Below are positions 1 to 8,958 of a stretch of 64,000 nt of DNA, piece after piece; position 1 is the stretch's first letter, and each line of letters opens with the position of its first letter. The notes under the pieces are model-generated. The model made no database searches and was not told where the DNA came from. It was given only the letters and a program-made list of their open reading frames with translations. Origin of the DNA: Nonomuraea coxensis DSM 45129 (GTDB lineage Bacteria; Actinomycetota; Actinomycetes; Streptosporangiales; Streptosporangiaceae); NCBI RefSeq assembly GCF_019397265.1, contig NZ_CP068985.1, forward strand, positions 1,054,001 to 1,118,000, read 5' to 3'. The translations under genes were made by a program, and so were the position numbers.

Positions 1-16
1 ACCCCGGGCCGTACCT

Positions 17-547
17 CTAGACCATCTCCGCGGTGACGGCCCAGCGCTCGTGGTCGCGCCAGGCGCCGTTGATGAACTGGAAGTTCGGTGAATAGCCCTC
101 GCGCCGGAAGCCGGCCCGCTCGGCCAGCTTGAGCGAGGCGGTGTTGCCCGGCTGGATGTTCGCCTCCAGCCGGTGCAGCGCCAGCTCGTCGAAGGCGAAC
201 GCGACCAGCAGCCGCAGGCCCTCGGTCATGTAGCCGCGGCCGGTGGTGGAGGCGTAGGCGCTGTAGCCGACGGTGCCCGCCTGGTGGGTGCCGCGGACGA
301 TGTTGTTGACGTTGATCCGGCCGGCGATCCCGCCGGTGTCGAGCCGGCAGACCACGAACCCCTCGTGGGCGGGGCCGTCGAACCGGCCGAGGTAGCCCTC
401 GAACTCCTCGGGGGTGGTGACCTGAGGGCCGGGCAGCCATGGGCCGTGCAGGTCGAGGCTCTCCTTGTTCAGCGCCAGGATCTCGGCCGCGTCGTCGGCG
501 GCGAGGTGGCGGAGGCCGACCCGGCCGCCGTACGAGAGGTAGCTCAC
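17..547 (-). CDS. GNAT-family N-acetyltransferase (RimJ/RimL type)
   Basis: A 176-residue single-domain GNAT protein. The fold is recognisable from the N-terminal 'GGRVGLRHLAADDA' strand-helix typical of the RimJ/RimL branch, the acetyl-CoA pyrophosphate loop 'TTGRGYMTEG' near residue 100, and the late 'GNTASLKLAERAGF' motif. The family moves an acetyl group from acetyl-CoA to an amine, often a ribosomal-protein N-terminus or a small molecule; the substrate here cannot be told. The start is GTG at 547 with a GGGCGG-like site just upstream. It reads toward the window edge and is separated from the next gene by a terminator, so it is probably its own unit. Confidence 0.85.
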   Translation of the reverse strand: MSYLSYGGRVGLRHLAADDAAEILALNKESLDLHGPWLPGPQVTTPEEFEGYLGRFDGPAHEGFVVCRLDTGGIAGRINVNNIVRGTHQAGTVGYSAYASTTGRGYMTEGLRLLVAFAFDELALHRLEANIQPGNTASLKLAERAGFRREGYSPNFQFINGAWRDHERWAVTAEMV

Positions 548-576
548 CCGCCCGATCCTACGGACCAGGAAAGGGA

Positions 577-608
577 ACGCCCCTCGCGGAGTGGTCCGCG
601 AGGGGCGT
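577..608 (-). terminator. Strong hairpin terminator after the TPM-domain gene
   Basis: A perfect 14-bp stem (577-590 with 595-608) around a 4-base loop lies 22 bases past the stop of the minus-strand TPM-domain gene. There is no long T tract, as is common in high-GC actinobacteria. It separates that gene from the acetyltransferase. Confidence 0.8.
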
Positions 609-630
609 CGCCGGGTGTCCGGGCGGGTGG

Positions 631-1989
631 TTACCAGTCGCCGCCACCGAAGTCGCCGCCGCCGAAGTCGCCTCCGCCGCCGAAGTCGCCCCAGCCGCCG
701 AAGTCGCCGCCGCCCGCGTCGCCACCGCCGCCGTCGGCGTAGCCCTCCGCGTAGCCGGCGCCGTAGCCGCCGTGGCCGAAGCCGCCGAGCATGCTGCCCA
801 TCATGGTGCCGATGAACATGCCGGTCATGATGTCGCCGAAGCCGCCGTAGTAGCCGGAGGCGTAGGGCTGGTAGGCCGGGCCCGCGTCGTAGTAGGGGCG
901 GCGCTGGCCGTCGACCATGACCTCACGCATCTGCGGGTCGAAGCCGCGCTCCACGGCCTCGGCGTCGGCCCGGCAGGCGGGCACGTCGCGGACGGCGCCG
1001 CCGGGCGGGGCCCAGCGCACGTCGCGGGCGGACGGGCCGTGCTGCGGGTTGAAGAAGCAGGGGGCGCGCCGCTCGGGCACCGGCTCGTTGTTGACCTTGG
1101 CCTTGACCACGGCCAGCGCGTAGCGGCCGTCCTCCAGGGTCTGGGTGACCTCGCGCACCTGGTCGGCCCGCTGCACCGTGGCGAGCTGGGTCTTGGCCTT
1201 CTCGTAGGAGTCGAGCGCGGTCTCCCACTCCTGGATGTGCTGACCGCCCTCGCCGGCGAGCTTGACGTCGGTGTCGAGCGCGGTGATCTCCTCGCCCAGC
1301 TTGGTGACGTCCTCGTCGACGGTCTGCTTGACCGCGGCGAGGTCCTTGGCGTCCTGGATGGCCTGCTTCTTCTTCTTGTTGCTGGAGTAGAGGAAGTAGC
1401 CGCCGCCGCCGACCAGGGCGAGCGCGCCGAGGCCCACCAGCGCGGCGGTGCCGCCGGCGCCGGGGTTGGCCTGGCTGCCGGGGTTGAGCGCGGAGCGGTC
1501 GCCGGACAGGGCCAGGTCGACGCGGTTGGCGAAGTCCTTGAACCCGTCGACGACGTCGGAGTTGGCGCTGGTGGCGCGGTTGGACAACTGGGCCACGATG
1601 TTCTGCGGCATGGCGGTGGACGCCACGAACATCGTCATGCCGTCGAGCACCACGACGGTGGCGCTGGGCCGGCCGGCGCTCTTCAGTGCCGAGGTGAGCT
1701 GGCTGGTGTAGGACGCGACATTGCTCTGGTCGATCGTGCCGTCGGGCAACGCCACGGCGTAGATCTTGCTGTCGGCCCCCTTCAGCGCGTCGTTGATCTC
1801 GCTCTGCTGGTCGGAGCTCAAGGGGGAGCCGGACACCGTGTAGAGCGGGTCCTGCTTCCAGTGGGACACGACCGACTGGGCATCAGGGGGAGCCGCCGCG
1901 TTGGCGGCAGGGGAGAACGCAAGAACGGCGAACAGACCGGCGATCAGAGCCGCGATCGCGGCCCCTGCTCGGCGCAGCGAATGGGTCAT
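631..1989 (-). CDS. Secreted/membrane-anchored TPM-domain protein
   Basis: 452 residues if translation starts at ATG 1989; a GGAGG at about 2000-2004 supports this over an ATG 57 bases further upstream. A signal peptide (about residues 1-32, ending in ANAA) is followed by a TPM domain (about 35-165), then a membrane segment ('GLGALALVGGGGYFLY', about 185-205), a lysine cluster, a charged helical region and a Gly/Asp-rich tail with repeated GGGDFGG units. TPM domains occur in thylakoid-lumen phosphatases and in bacterial membrane proteins of uncertain function. The domain should face outside with the coiled region and Gly tail inside. The activity is unknown. Confidence 0.8.
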   Translation of the reverse strand: MTHSLRRAGAAIAALIAGLFAVLAFSPAANAAAPPDAQSVVSHWKQDPLYTVSGSPLSSDQQSEINDALKGADSKIYAVALPDGTIDQSNVASYTSQLTSALKSAGRPSATVVVLDGMTMFVASTAMPQNIVAQLSNRATSANSDVVDGFKDFANRVDLALSGDRSALNPGSQANPGAGGTAALVGLGALALVGGGGYFLYSSNKKKKQAIQDAKDLAAVKQTVDEDVTKLGEEITALDTDVKLAGEGGQHIQEWETALDSYEKAKTQLATVQRADQVREVTQTLEDGRYALAVVKAKVNNEPVPERRAPCFFNPQHGPSARDVRWAPPGGAVRDVPACRADAEAVERGFDPQMREVMVDGQRRPYYDAGPAYQPYASGYYGGFGDIMTGMFIGTMMGSMLGGFGHGGYGAGYAEGYADGGGGDAGGGDFGGWGDFGGGGDFGGGDFGGGDW

Positions 1990-2100
1990 TGGCAGCAAGC
2001 CTCCTTCGCCCATGAGGACGAACGGGCGGTCGGCAAAGTTCCTCACTGTGCACGCTACCGGATTCGTCCGGGACGCTCGGGTCTCCGGGCGGCCCCGTCG

Positions 2101-3846
2101 TCAGGCGTCCTTGATCTCGCAGATCACGGCGCCGGAGGTCACCGTCTGCCCGATGGCCGCCGCGAGGCCGGTGACGGCGCCGGACTTGTGCGCGGTGAGC
2201 GGCTGCTCCATCTTCATGGCCTCCAGCACCACGATCGTGTCGCCCTCGGCCACGGTGTCGCCGTCGGCGGCCACGACCTTGACGATCGTGCCCTGCATCG
2301 GGCTGACCAGGGTGTCACCGCCCGCGGCCGGCTTGCGGGCCCCGCCGCGCCCGCGCTTCTGGGGCGGCTTGTTCGCCGAGGGCGTAGCGGCGGCGCCGAG
2401 CCCGGCCGGCAGGACGACCTCCAGCCGCTTGCCGCCGACCTCCACGGTCACCCGCTCGCGCGCCGCCTCCTCGCCCGTGGCCACGGCCCCTTCGTACGGC
2501 TCGACCGTGTTGTCCCATTCGGTCTCGATCCATCGGGTGTGGACGGAGAACGGCTCCCCGGTGAACGCCGGATCCGTCACGACGGCCCGGTGGAAGGGCA
2601 GCACGGTCGGCATCCCGTCGATCTCGAACTCCGCCAGCGCCCGCCTCGCCCGGTCGAGCGCCTCGCGCCGGTCGCGCCCGGTGACGACGAGCTTGGCCAC
2701 GAGCGAGTCGAACGCGCCCGGCACGGTCATCCCCGTCTCGTAGCCGGCGTCCAGGCGCACGCCGGGACCGGCCGGCGGGCGCATCGAGGTCAGGGTGCCC
2801 GGCGCGGGCAGGAAGCCCCGCCCGGCGTCCTCGGCGTTGATCCGGAACTCGATGGAGTGGCCGCGCAGCGGCGGGTCGTCGTAGCCGAGTGCCTCGCCGC
2901 CGGCCACGCGGAACATCTCGCGGACCAGGTCGACGCCGGCGACCTCCTCGGTGACCGGGTGCTCGACCTGGAGGCGGGTGTTGACCTCCAGGAAGGAGAT
3001 CGTGCCGTCCTGGCCGACCAGGAACTCGCAGGTGCCCGCGCCGACGTAGCCGGCCTCGCGCAGGATGGCCTTGGACGAGGCGCGCAGCAGCGCCTCCTGA
3101 TCGGCGGTGAGGAACGGGGCCGGGGCCTCCTCCACCAGCTTCTGGTGGCGGCGCTGCAGCGAGCAGTCGCGGGTGGAGACCACGACCACGTTGCCGTGCG
3201 CGTCGGCCAGGCACTGCGTCTCGACGTGGCGGGGCCGGTCGAGGTAGCGCTCGACGAAGCACTCGCCCCGCCCGAACGCCGCCACCGCCTCGCGCACCGC
3301 CGACTCGTAGAGCTCGGCGACCTCCTCCAGCCGGCGGGCGACCTTGATGCCGCGCCCGCCGCCGCCGTACGCGGCCTTGATCGCGATGGGCAGCCCGTGC
3401 TCCTCCGCGAAGGCGACGACCTCGTCCACCCCGGACACCGGGTCCTGGGTGCCGGCGACCAGCGGCGCGCCGACCTTCTGGGCGATGTGCCTGGCGCGCA
3501 CCTTGTCGCCGAGCGCGGCGATGGCGGCGGGCGGCGGGCCGATCCAGGTCAGGCCGGCGTCGATGACGGCCTGCGCGAAGGCGGCGTTCTCGGCCAGGAA
3601 GCCGTAGCCGGGATGGACGGCGTCGGCGCCGCTGCGGGCGGCCACGTCGAGCAGCTTGGCGACGTCGAGGTAGGTCTCGGCGGGCGACTGCCCGCCCAGC
3701 GCGTACGCCTCGTCGGCGACCCTGACGTGCAGGCCGTCGAGGTCCTGGTCGGCGTAGACCGCCACGCTCCCGATCCCGGCGTCCTTGCACGCGCGGGCCA
3801 CCCGTACGGCGATCTCGCCGCGGTTGGCGATCAGCACCTTCCGCAC
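2101..3846 (-). CDS. accA: Acyl-CoA carboxylase alpha chain (biotin carboxylase + biotin carrier)
   Basis: 581 residues from GTG 3846, which has GGAAGGA about 8 bases upstream; the open frame continues upstream but only as a shadow of the SDR gene. Biotin carboxylase begins at once ('[15 protein letters not shown]'), the ATP-grasp glycine loop '[11 protein letters not shown]' lies near residue 165, and the C-terminal carrier domain has the biotinylation site 'EAMKM' near residue 550. It carboxylates biotin with ATP and bicarbonate, then passes the carboxyl to a CoA-binding beta chain for malonyl- or methylmalonyl-CoA. The beta and epsilon genes are at 46.5-48.3 kb and the biotin ligase is at 59 kb. 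Acetyl versus propionyl preference is set mainly by the beta chain and is not readable here. Confidence 0.93.
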   Translation of the reverse strand: MRKVLIANRGEIAVRVARACKDAGIGSVAVYADQDLDGLHVRVADEAYALGGQSPAETYLDVAKLLDVAARSGADAVHPGYGFLAENAAFAQAVIDAGLTWIGPPPAAIAALGDKVRARHIAQKVGAPLVAGTQDPVSGVDEVVAFAEEHGLPIAIKAAYGGGGRGIKVARRLEEVAELYESAVREAVAAFGRGECFVERYLDRPRHVETQCLADAHGNVVVVSTRDCSLQRRHQKLVEEAPAPFLTADQEALLRASSKAILREAGYVGAGTCEFLVGQDGTISFLEVNTRLQVEHPVTEEVAGVDLVREMFRVAGGEALGYDDPPLRGHSIEFRINAEDAGRGFLPAPGTLTSMRPPAGPGVRLDAGYETGMTVPGAFDSLVAKLVVTGRDRREALDRARRALAEFEIDGMPTVLPFHRAVVTDPAFTGEPFSVHTRWIETEWDNTVEPYEGAVATGEEAARERVTVEVGGKRLEVVLPAGLGAAATPSANKPPQKRGRGGARKPAAGGDTLVSPMQGTIVKVVAADGDTVAEGDTIVVLEAMKMEQPLTAHKSGAVTGLAAAIGQTVTSGAVICEIKDA

Positions 3847-3875
3847 CGGCGTCCGTCCTTCCCGAGGTCGATGGA

Positions 3876-4595
3876 TCAGCGGCCCAGGTAGGCGCCGCCG
3901 TTGACGTGGAGCACCTGCCCCGTGACGTGCCCGGCTCCCTCGCCGGCCAGGAACAGAACGGTATCGGCCACGTCGGAAGGCGTACCGGGCCGGCCGTTGC
4001 GGGTGTTGTCCACGCGGGCCCGGATGCCGTCCTCGGTGAGGCGTCCTCCGAAGAACTCGGTGTCGAGGACGAGACCGGGGGAGACGACGTTCGCGGTGAT
4101 GCCGCGCGGGCCCAGCTCGGCGGCCAGGTCGGCGGTCCAGGACTCCAGGGCGGCCTTGGCGGCGCCGTACGAGCCCGAGCCGGTGCCGCGGGCGGCGATC
4201 GAGCCGATGGAGATCACCCGGCCGCCGTCGCTGAGGCGCGGGGCCAGCGCGGTCGTGACGAGCACCGCGGACATGAGGTTGGTGTTGAGGTTGGCCCACC
4301 ACGCCTCGGCGACGTCCATGAGGTCGCCGGACTGCTTGCGGTCGAGGTTGGTGTTGCCGCCGGCGTTGTTGACCAGCACGTCCACGCGCTGCGGCAGGGC
4401 GGCGAGCGCTTCCTGGACGGCGACCGGGCTGGCGGCGTTGAAGACGGCGTGGTCGGCTCCGATGCGGCCGGCGGCCTCCTTGAGCACGTGCTCGCGGCGG
4501 CCGGTGATCGTCACGTGCTCGCCCCGGGAGGCGAACGCCGCGGCGATCGCGTAGCCGATGCCGGTGCCGCCGCCCGTCACCACGACTTGGCGCAT
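3876..4595 (-). CDS. SDR-family NAD(P)-dependent oxidoreductase
   Basis: 239 residues, the usual length for a classical SDR. The N-terminal cofactor motif is 'VTGGGTGIG', the 'NNAGG' motif is near residue 80, and the catalytic Ser plus YxxxK are seen in '[19 protein letters not shown]'. The C-terminus '[14 protein letters not shown]' resembles FabG-like 3-oxoacyl reductases. ATG 4595 has GGAGG about 10 bases upstream. It sits 29 bases upstream of the carboxylase alpha chain on the same strand, so the two are probably co-transcribed and could both serve acyl-CoA metabolism. The substrate is unknown. Confidence 0.88.
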   Translation of the reverse strand: MRQVVVTGGGTGIGYAIAAAFASRGEHVTITGRREHVLKEAAGRIGADHAVFNAASPVAVQEALAALPQRVDVLVNNAGGNTNLDRKQSGDLMDVAEAWWANLNTNLMSAVLVTTALAPRLSDGGRVISIGSIAARGTGSGSYGAAKAALESWTADLAAELGPRGITANVVSPGLVLDTEFFGGRLTEDGIRARVDNTRNGRPGTPSDVADTVLFLAGEGAGHVTGQVLHVNGGAYLGR

Positions 4596-4723
4596 ACCGG
4601 ACGAACCTCCGTATCAATCCCCGAATATTCCTCGGGTAGACCATAGCCGCTCGGCATAACCAGGACGAAGGCCCGCGGGCCCGCTTAGGGTGATGGCGCT
4701 TTCACACGGTCCAGGAGGTATGC

Positions 4724-4996
4724 ATGAGCCAGAGTATGCTCGGCGGCGACCCCGCGGAAATGCAGCAGATGGCCAGCCAGTTCACCCAGCAGTCAGAGGC
4801 GGTCCGCACCACGATGACCGCGCTCGACCGCGAGGCGGCCAAGGTCGGCACCGCGTGGACGGGGCCGGGCGCGCAGCGTTTCCAGCAGGCCTGGCAGAAC
4901 TACCGCACCGCGTTCCAGCGGATGACCGAGGAGCTGCAGGAGGCTTCGCGGGTCATCGGCACCTACCGGCAGAACATCGAGTCCGCCACGAAATGA
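4724..4996 (+). CDS. WXG100 protein (ESX-like T7SS substrate)
   Basis: 90 residues with the helix-turn-helix layout of WXG100 proteins; the turn motif is 'WTG' at about residue 44 ('TAWTGPGAQRF'). The start has a strong AGGAGG five bases upstream. The C-terminal helix ends 'TYRQNIESATK', so the glutamate is one place beyond the usual YxxxD/E signal. It is encoded just before the mycosin protease gene, divergent from the SDR gene. Family members fold as four-helix bundles (homo- or heterodimers) and are exported by EccC-type ATPases. With no paired WXG100 gene next to it, it may form a homodimer. Confidence 0.9.
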   Translation: MSQSMLGGDPAEMQQMASQFTQQSEAVRTTMTALDREAAKVGTAWTGPGAQRFQQAWQNYRTAFQRMTEELQEASRVIGTYRQNIESATK

Positions 4997-5039
4997 GCAA
5001 CGGAACGAGGCCCTGGCGACCCGCTGGGGCTTCCTTCCG

Positions 5040-5068
5040 TTGAACCCCGGCGGGGCGGGCGATATACC
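5040..5068 (+). promoter_or_regulatory. Candidate promoter for a leaderless mycP transcript
   Basis: A -35-like TTGAAC (5040-5045) and a -10-like TATACC (5063-5068) are 17 bases apart. The ATG of mycP is 10 bases beyond the -10 box, so transcription would begin at or very near the start codon, and no ribosome site is visible before it. The TTG in the -35 box could be mistaken for an in-frame start codon. Confidence 0.5.
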
Positions 5069-5078
5069 CTCTTTCGAC

Positions 5079-6230
5079 ATGATCGGTCGCGCCCTCCTGG
5101 CGAGCCTGCTCGCCCTGCACCTCGCCGCCGCACCCGCCGCGGCGGCCACGATCGCGGACGACGACTGCAACCCCAAGAAGGGCACCGTCAAGCTCCCCGC
5201 CACAGAGCCGTGGGCGCAGAAGCGGCTCGACATCAAGTCCGCCTGGCGGCTCACCAGGGGCGCGGGCGTGACGGTGGCGGTCGTCGACAGCGGCGCCGAC
5301 TACCACCCGCAGGTCCAGATCTCCAAGGTCGTGGACGAGACGCACACCGGCTACCGCGACTGCGTCGGCCACGGCACCGCCGTCGCCGGCATCATCGGCG
5401 CCCGCTACCTGGCCGGGGTCCCGTTCCACGGCGTCGCGCCCGACGTCCGGCTGCTCATGTTCAAGCAGAGCAACAAGACCGACGGCGTGCTCGCCAACCT
5501 CGTCAACGCCATCAACGACGCGGTGGACGCCAAGCCGGACGTCATCAACGTGTCTGTACGCGCCTCCGACAACCCGTCGCTGCGGGCCGCGATCCAGCGG
5601 GCGCTGGACAACGACATCGTCGTGGTGGCCGCCGCCGGCAACATCACCAACCAGGACGACGAGGCCGAGCCGTCCTACCCGGCGGCCTACGACGGCGTGC
5701 TGGCGGTGGGGGCGGCCACGCCGGACGGCCGCCGCGCCGACTCCTCCAACGCCGTCACCCCGGTCGGCGTGCTCGGCCCCGGAGCCGACATCACCGCACC
5801 CTGGCCGGGCCGTTCCTACATGCGCGGGCTGCAGGGCACGAGCTTCGCCTCGCCGTACGTGGCGGGCACCGCGGCCCTGGTCCGGGCCCGCTTCCCCCGG
5901 CTCAACCAGGAGCAGGTGCGCCGGCGCATCATCGCCACCGCCGACGGCACCTCCGGCGCCGGCACCGGGACGGGCATGGTCAACCCGCTGCTCGCGCTCA
6001 CCGCCGTCCTGCCGTACGAGGACGCGAACGGCCCCGTGGTGGCCGAGCCGCCGCCCACCGCGCTGCCGGCGAACGCCGTGGCGAAGGTCCCGCCGCGCGA
6101 CGAGACGGCGATCGGCATCGCGATGGCGGTGGGGACGGGCGCGCTCATGGTGATGCTGGTCGCGGGCGCCCTCGTGCTGCTGGTCCCGCGGGGACGGGCG
6201 CGCGGATGGCGGCCGGGACGGGCGTCCTAA
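5079..6230 (+). CDS. mycP: Mycosin: membrane-anchored subtilisin-like serine protease of the T7SS
   Basis: 383 residues from ATG 5079. A signal peptide (1-23) precedes an S8 protease domain with the triad Asp70 ('VAVVDSG'), His98 ('VGHGTAVAG') and Ser255 ('QGTSFASPYVAGT'). A C-terminal membrane helix (about 348-372) ends in an arginine-rich cytosolic tail. Two cysteines near 30 and 95 may form the disulfide common in mycosins. In ESX systems MycP caps the membrane channel and is needed for complex stability as well as cleavage. An in-frame TTG at 5040 would add 13 residues ahead of the signal peptide; I reject it because it overlaps a promoter-like element. Confidence 0.93.
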   Translation: MIGRALLASLLALHLAAAPAAAATIADDDCNPKKGTVKLPATEPWAQKRLDIKSAWRLTRGAGVTVAVVDSGADYHPQVQISKVVDETHTGYRDCVGHGTAVAGIIGARYLAGVPFHGVAPDVRLLMFKQSNKTDGVLANLVNAINDAVDAKPDVINVSVRASDNPSLRAAIQRALDNDIVVVAAAGNITNQDDEAEPSYPAAYDGVLAVGAATPDGRRADSSNAVTPVGVLGPGADITAPWPGRSYMRGLQGTSFASPYVAGTAALVRARFPRLNQEQVRRRIIATADGTSGAGTGTGMVNPLLALTAVLPYEDANGPVVAEPPPTALPANAVAKVPPRDETAIGIAMAVGTGALMVMLVAGALVLLVPRGRARGWRPGRAS

Positions 6231-6268
6231 CTGTTACTCCACGGTGTCCCAAAGTGTGACTTGTGGGT

Positions 6269-6281
6269 GAATTGTCAATTC
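6269..6281. promoter_or_regulatory. 13-bp palindrome upstream of the pseudokinase gene
   Basis: GAATTG-T-CAATTC is a perfect palindrome with 6-bp arms and overlaps a -35-like TTGTCA (6272-6277). It stands out in AT content from its GC-rich surroundings. It could be a repressor site for the downstream gene; no protein can be assigned. Confidence 0.35.
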
Positions 6282-6361
6282 GCTGGTGAAACCTCTGATG
6301 TAAATGTGGCAGATGCGGTTGAATGTCCCTTCAAGATCTATCTTTCACTGAAGGGATGGAG

Positions 6362-8539
6362 ATGCACCCCCTGCGTCCGGGTGATCCCGCGAAGCTGGGC
6401 GCGTACGACATCGCAGGACGTCTGACCGATGGGCCGCGTGGCGCGGCCTTTCTCGGCAGGGAGTCCGACGACGCGCCCTTAAGAGTGATCAAGTTGTTGC
6501 CTTCGGCCCCGGAGGCGGGCAGCGACGATGTCGCTCGGCTCACCGGCGTGCAACGGGTGTCCAGCTCGTCCGTGGCCCGCACCCTTGAGGCCGGGCGCCA
6601 CGACGACCACATCTACGTGGTCCGCGAGCACGTCGAGGGCCGCAGCCTGGCCGAGGTCGTGGCCACGGACGGCCCGCTCGACGCCGACACCCTGGAGCGG
6701 GTCGCGGTGGGTGTGCTCACCGCGCTGACCGCCGTGCACCTGGCGGGCATCACCCATCGAGGGCTGACCCCGCACAACGTGATCCTCGGCCCCGACGGCC
6801 CCCGCGTGACGGACGTCGACCTCGGTGAGCCCGCCGGCGAGACCGGCTACCGCGCGCCGGAGCAGATCAGGGGCCTCGCCTACGGGCCGTACGCCGACGT
6901 GTTCGCCTGGGCGGCGACCGTCGCCTTCGCCGCGACCGGGCAGCCGCCCTTCGGCCAGGACGAAGAGGCCGTGCTGAACGGCGAGCCCGAGCTGGGCTCC
7001 CTCGCCGAGCCGCTGCGCCGGGTCGTGCAGGCGGCGCTGTCCAAGGACACCGGGCAGCGGCCCACCACCTACACGGCGCTGCTGCAGCTCCTCGGCGACA
7101 AGCGCGGTGGCGTGGCCGCCCAGAAGCCGGAGTCCGGGCCGGACGTCGTGCTCGACGGCATCCCGCTGCAGGGCGTGATCATCCCCGGCCTGACCGCTCC
7201 TGGCGCGCCCGTTCCCGGCCTGCCGATGGACGGCGTGCCGCCCCAGGGGATGCCCGTCGAGGGCGTGCCCCTGCAGCAGAACTTCCCTGGCCAGGGCCTC
7301 CCCGGCCAGCCGGGTCAGGGCCAGCCGGGTCAGGGCCTGCCGGTTCCCGGCCTGCCCGCCGACGGGGTGCCGCCGCAGCAGAACTGGGGACCTCCGCCCG
7401 TGCCGCCGCAGGGCGGGCTCGCCCCGGCCGGTCCCGAGCCGGTGGAGGGCGTGCCGGTGCCGCCCGAGCCGATGTGGGAGCCGCCGCGCGAGGAGCAGCG
7501 GCCGCCGGCGGTCCAGGGACAGACGGTCCCCTCCCACCCGAAGCGCAAGTTCCCGCTCGGCCTGGCCGCCGCCGTGGGCGCGCTGGCGCTGCTGTCCGGC
7601 GCCGGTCTGTGGGGCGCCAACCAGTACGCCGCCACGCAGAATTTCGAGACCGTGGCCGTCGCCGGGGGCGCGAAGACGCAGGACCCGGCCGCCGCGGGCA
7701 ACGTCGTCACGAACAACGACGGCCAGCCCCGGACCCAGCCCAACAACCCGGACCAGACGGGGCAGAACCCGCCCGACGTCACCGTTCCGTGGGCGAAGAC
7801 GCCGGGGACCACCCAGGAAGACGTCGGCCCCATGACGCTGCCCAGCGACTGGACCTCGCAGGCGCCCACGCCGCCCGAGTACAGCACGGTGCCCTCGCCG
7901 CTGCCGATCAACTCCCAGCCGGTCGCGCAGCCGCCGGTCACCACGCAGCCCGCCGCCACGCCGACCGCCGCCCAGCCCACGGTGACCGTGACGAGGCGGG
8001 GGAGGCACACGCCGACGCCGTCCAACACGAAGGTGGCCACCATGGGACCGTCGGAGTCGCCGACGCCCGTCCCGACGGTCACCGTCACCGCCACGCCGTC
8101 ACCGACGCCCACGCCGACGCCGACCGTCACCGTGACGGCGACCCCCACCCCGCCCGTGCCGCCGGCGACCCCCACCAAGGAGCCCGAGCCGGCGCAGCCG
8201 ACCAAGGCCGCGCAGCCGCACGGGAAGAGCCCGGAGGAGGCCTGCGGTGAGGGCTTCTACATCCAGCGTCGCCAGCACTTCGGCGACGGTGAGACGTTCC
8301 AGCTCTACAACAACTCCACCGGTGAGAACTGCGTCATGACGATCAAGAAGGTGAACATCGGCAAGGCCAGTCCGGTGAGCGCCACCCTGGAGGTCCAGGG
8401 CGGCGAGACGAAGACCGACAGCGGCAGCTACGAGTTCTACGCCGGTCCGGTCAAGCTGCAGGCCAAGGGCAAGTGCGTGCGCTTCTCCGGCAGCGTCGGC
8501 TCCGCGGCGACCAGCGCCGGCTGGGCCAACTGCAGCTGA
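6362..8539 (+). CDS. Membrane protein with a Ser/Thr pseudokinase domain and an extracellular domain
   Basis: 725 residues if started at ATG 6362, preceded by GAAGGG; an upstream ATG at 6323 would add 13 residues. The N-terminal third has the Hanks kinase fold ('GYRAPEQIRG', 'YADVFAWA'), but key residues are altered. The catalytic loop reads HRGLTPHN (residues 132-139), so the catalytic Asp and the Lys two places on are lost. DFG reads DVD, and the glycine loop has lost its first Gly. The beta-3 lysine ('VIK') remains. A Pro/Gly-rich cytosolic linker, a membrane helix (about 397-418), a Thr/Pro stalk and a two-cysteine C-terminal domain follow. It lies downstream of mycP, so a sensory or scaffold role in the T7SS is my inference. 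Confidence 0.82.
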   Translation: MHPLRPGDPAKLGAYDIAGRLTDGPRGAAFLGRESDDAPLRVIKLLPSAPEAGSDDVARLTGVQRVSSSSVARTLEAGRHDDHIYVVREHVEGRSLAEVVATDGPLDADTLERVAVGVLTALTAVHLAGITHRGLTPHNVILGPDGPRVTDVDLGEPAGETGYRAPEQIRGLAYGPYADVFAWAATVAFAATGQPPFGQDEEAVLNGEPELGSLAEPLRRVVQAALSKDTGQRPTTYTALLQLLGDKRGGVAAQKPESGPDVVLDGIPLQGVIIPGLTAPGAPVPGLPMDGVPPQGMPVEGVPLQQNFPGQGLPGQPGQGQPGQGLPVPGLPADGVPPQQNWGPPPVPPQGGLAPAGPEPVEGVPVPPEPMWEPPREEQRPPAVQGQTVPSHPKRKFPLGLAAAVGALALLSGAGLWGANQYAATQNFETVAVAGGAKTQDPAAAGNVVTNNDGQPRTQPNNPDQTGQNPPDVTVPWAKTPGTTQEDVGPMTLPSDWTSQAPTPPEYSTVPSPLPINSQPVAQPPVTTQPAATPTAAQPTVTVTRRGRHTPTPSNTKVATMGPSESPTPVPTVTVTATPSPTPTPTPTVTVTATPTPPVPPATPTKEPEPAQPTKAAQPHGKSPEEACGEGFYIQRRQHFGDGETFQLYNNSTGENCVMTIKKVNIGKASPVSATLEVQGGETKTDSGSYEFYAGPVKLQAKGKCVRFSGSVGSAATSAGWANCS

Positions 8540-8556
8540 TCACGGCCACCCGCGCG

Positions 8557-8601
8557 ACACGAAGAACCCCCTCCTGGCAGATGCGGGAGGGGGTTCCGTG
8601 T
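8557..8601. terminator. Bidirectional hairpin terminator
   Basis: An 11-bp perfect stem (8564-8574 with 8586-8596) is extended by an outer ACACG/CGTGT pairing (8557-8561 with 8597-8601). It sits between the converging pseudokinase gene (+) and the YbaB-like gene (-). Confidence 0.8.
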
Positions 8602-8670
8602 GTCAGGGTTCCTCGGGTGAGGGGTTCCGCGCGGCCCGCTGGGACGGGCTTGGCGGGACGGGCCTGGCGG

Positions 8671-8955
8671 TCAGGGCAGCACGGTCGCCCTGGCGGACTC
8701 GGCGGCCTCCTCCGCCCGCTGGATCGCCGCGGTGATCGCGTCGGCCAGCCGGCGCGCGTCCATCCTGGCCCGGCTCACCGGGTGGATGCGCAGGCCGACG
8801 AGCACGCCGAGCGCGTCCGTCGTGGCCTCGATCCTGCCCTCGTCGGCGCGGCCGGTGAAGCGGCGTGCGCTCCACTCCGCCACCGCCTCCTCGGCCCGCC
8901 GCGCGCCGGCCATCAGCGCGTCCAGCCGGGCCATCGCCTCGTCCATCTCGTCCAT
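8671..8955 (-). CDS. YbaB/EbfC-like small protein
   Basis: 94 residues with the alpha-beta-beta-beta-alpha pattern of YbaB/EbfC proteins: a charged first helix, a central sheet region ('GRIEATTDALGVLVGLRIHP') and a final helix ('DARRLADAITAAIQRAEEAAE'). The general family forms dimers that bind DNA. Versions in T7SS loci (for example EspL of mycobacterial ESX-1) instead act with secretion chaperones or effectors. It is the last gene of a minus-strand series and starts 3 bases after the previous stop. A second possible start at 8946 would remove three residues. Confidence 0.75.
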   Translation of the reverse strand: MDEMDEAMARLDALMAGARRAEEAVAEWSARRFTGRADEGRIEATTDALGVLVGLRIHPVSRARMDARRLADAITAAIQRAEEAAESARATVLP

Positions 8956-8958
8956 CGC

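Noticed and set aside
439..3891. Very long plus-strand open frame antisense to the TPM, carboxylase and SDR genes
   Set aside because: It is Arg/Gly/Ala/Val-rich without any domain, runs opposite three clear genes, and is the usual third-position GC shadow. The same holds for other long antisense frames (for example 12537-15824, 29953-32010, 33492-35942, 50766-53321).
5040..5042. TTG as start codon of the mycosin gene
   Set aside because: It falls in a -35-like box; ATG 5079 gives a clean signal peptide.
4997..5060. Possible terminator between the WXG100 gene and mycP
   Set aside because: The best pairing (GCCC/GGGC) is short and interrupted; I could not support a stable stem.
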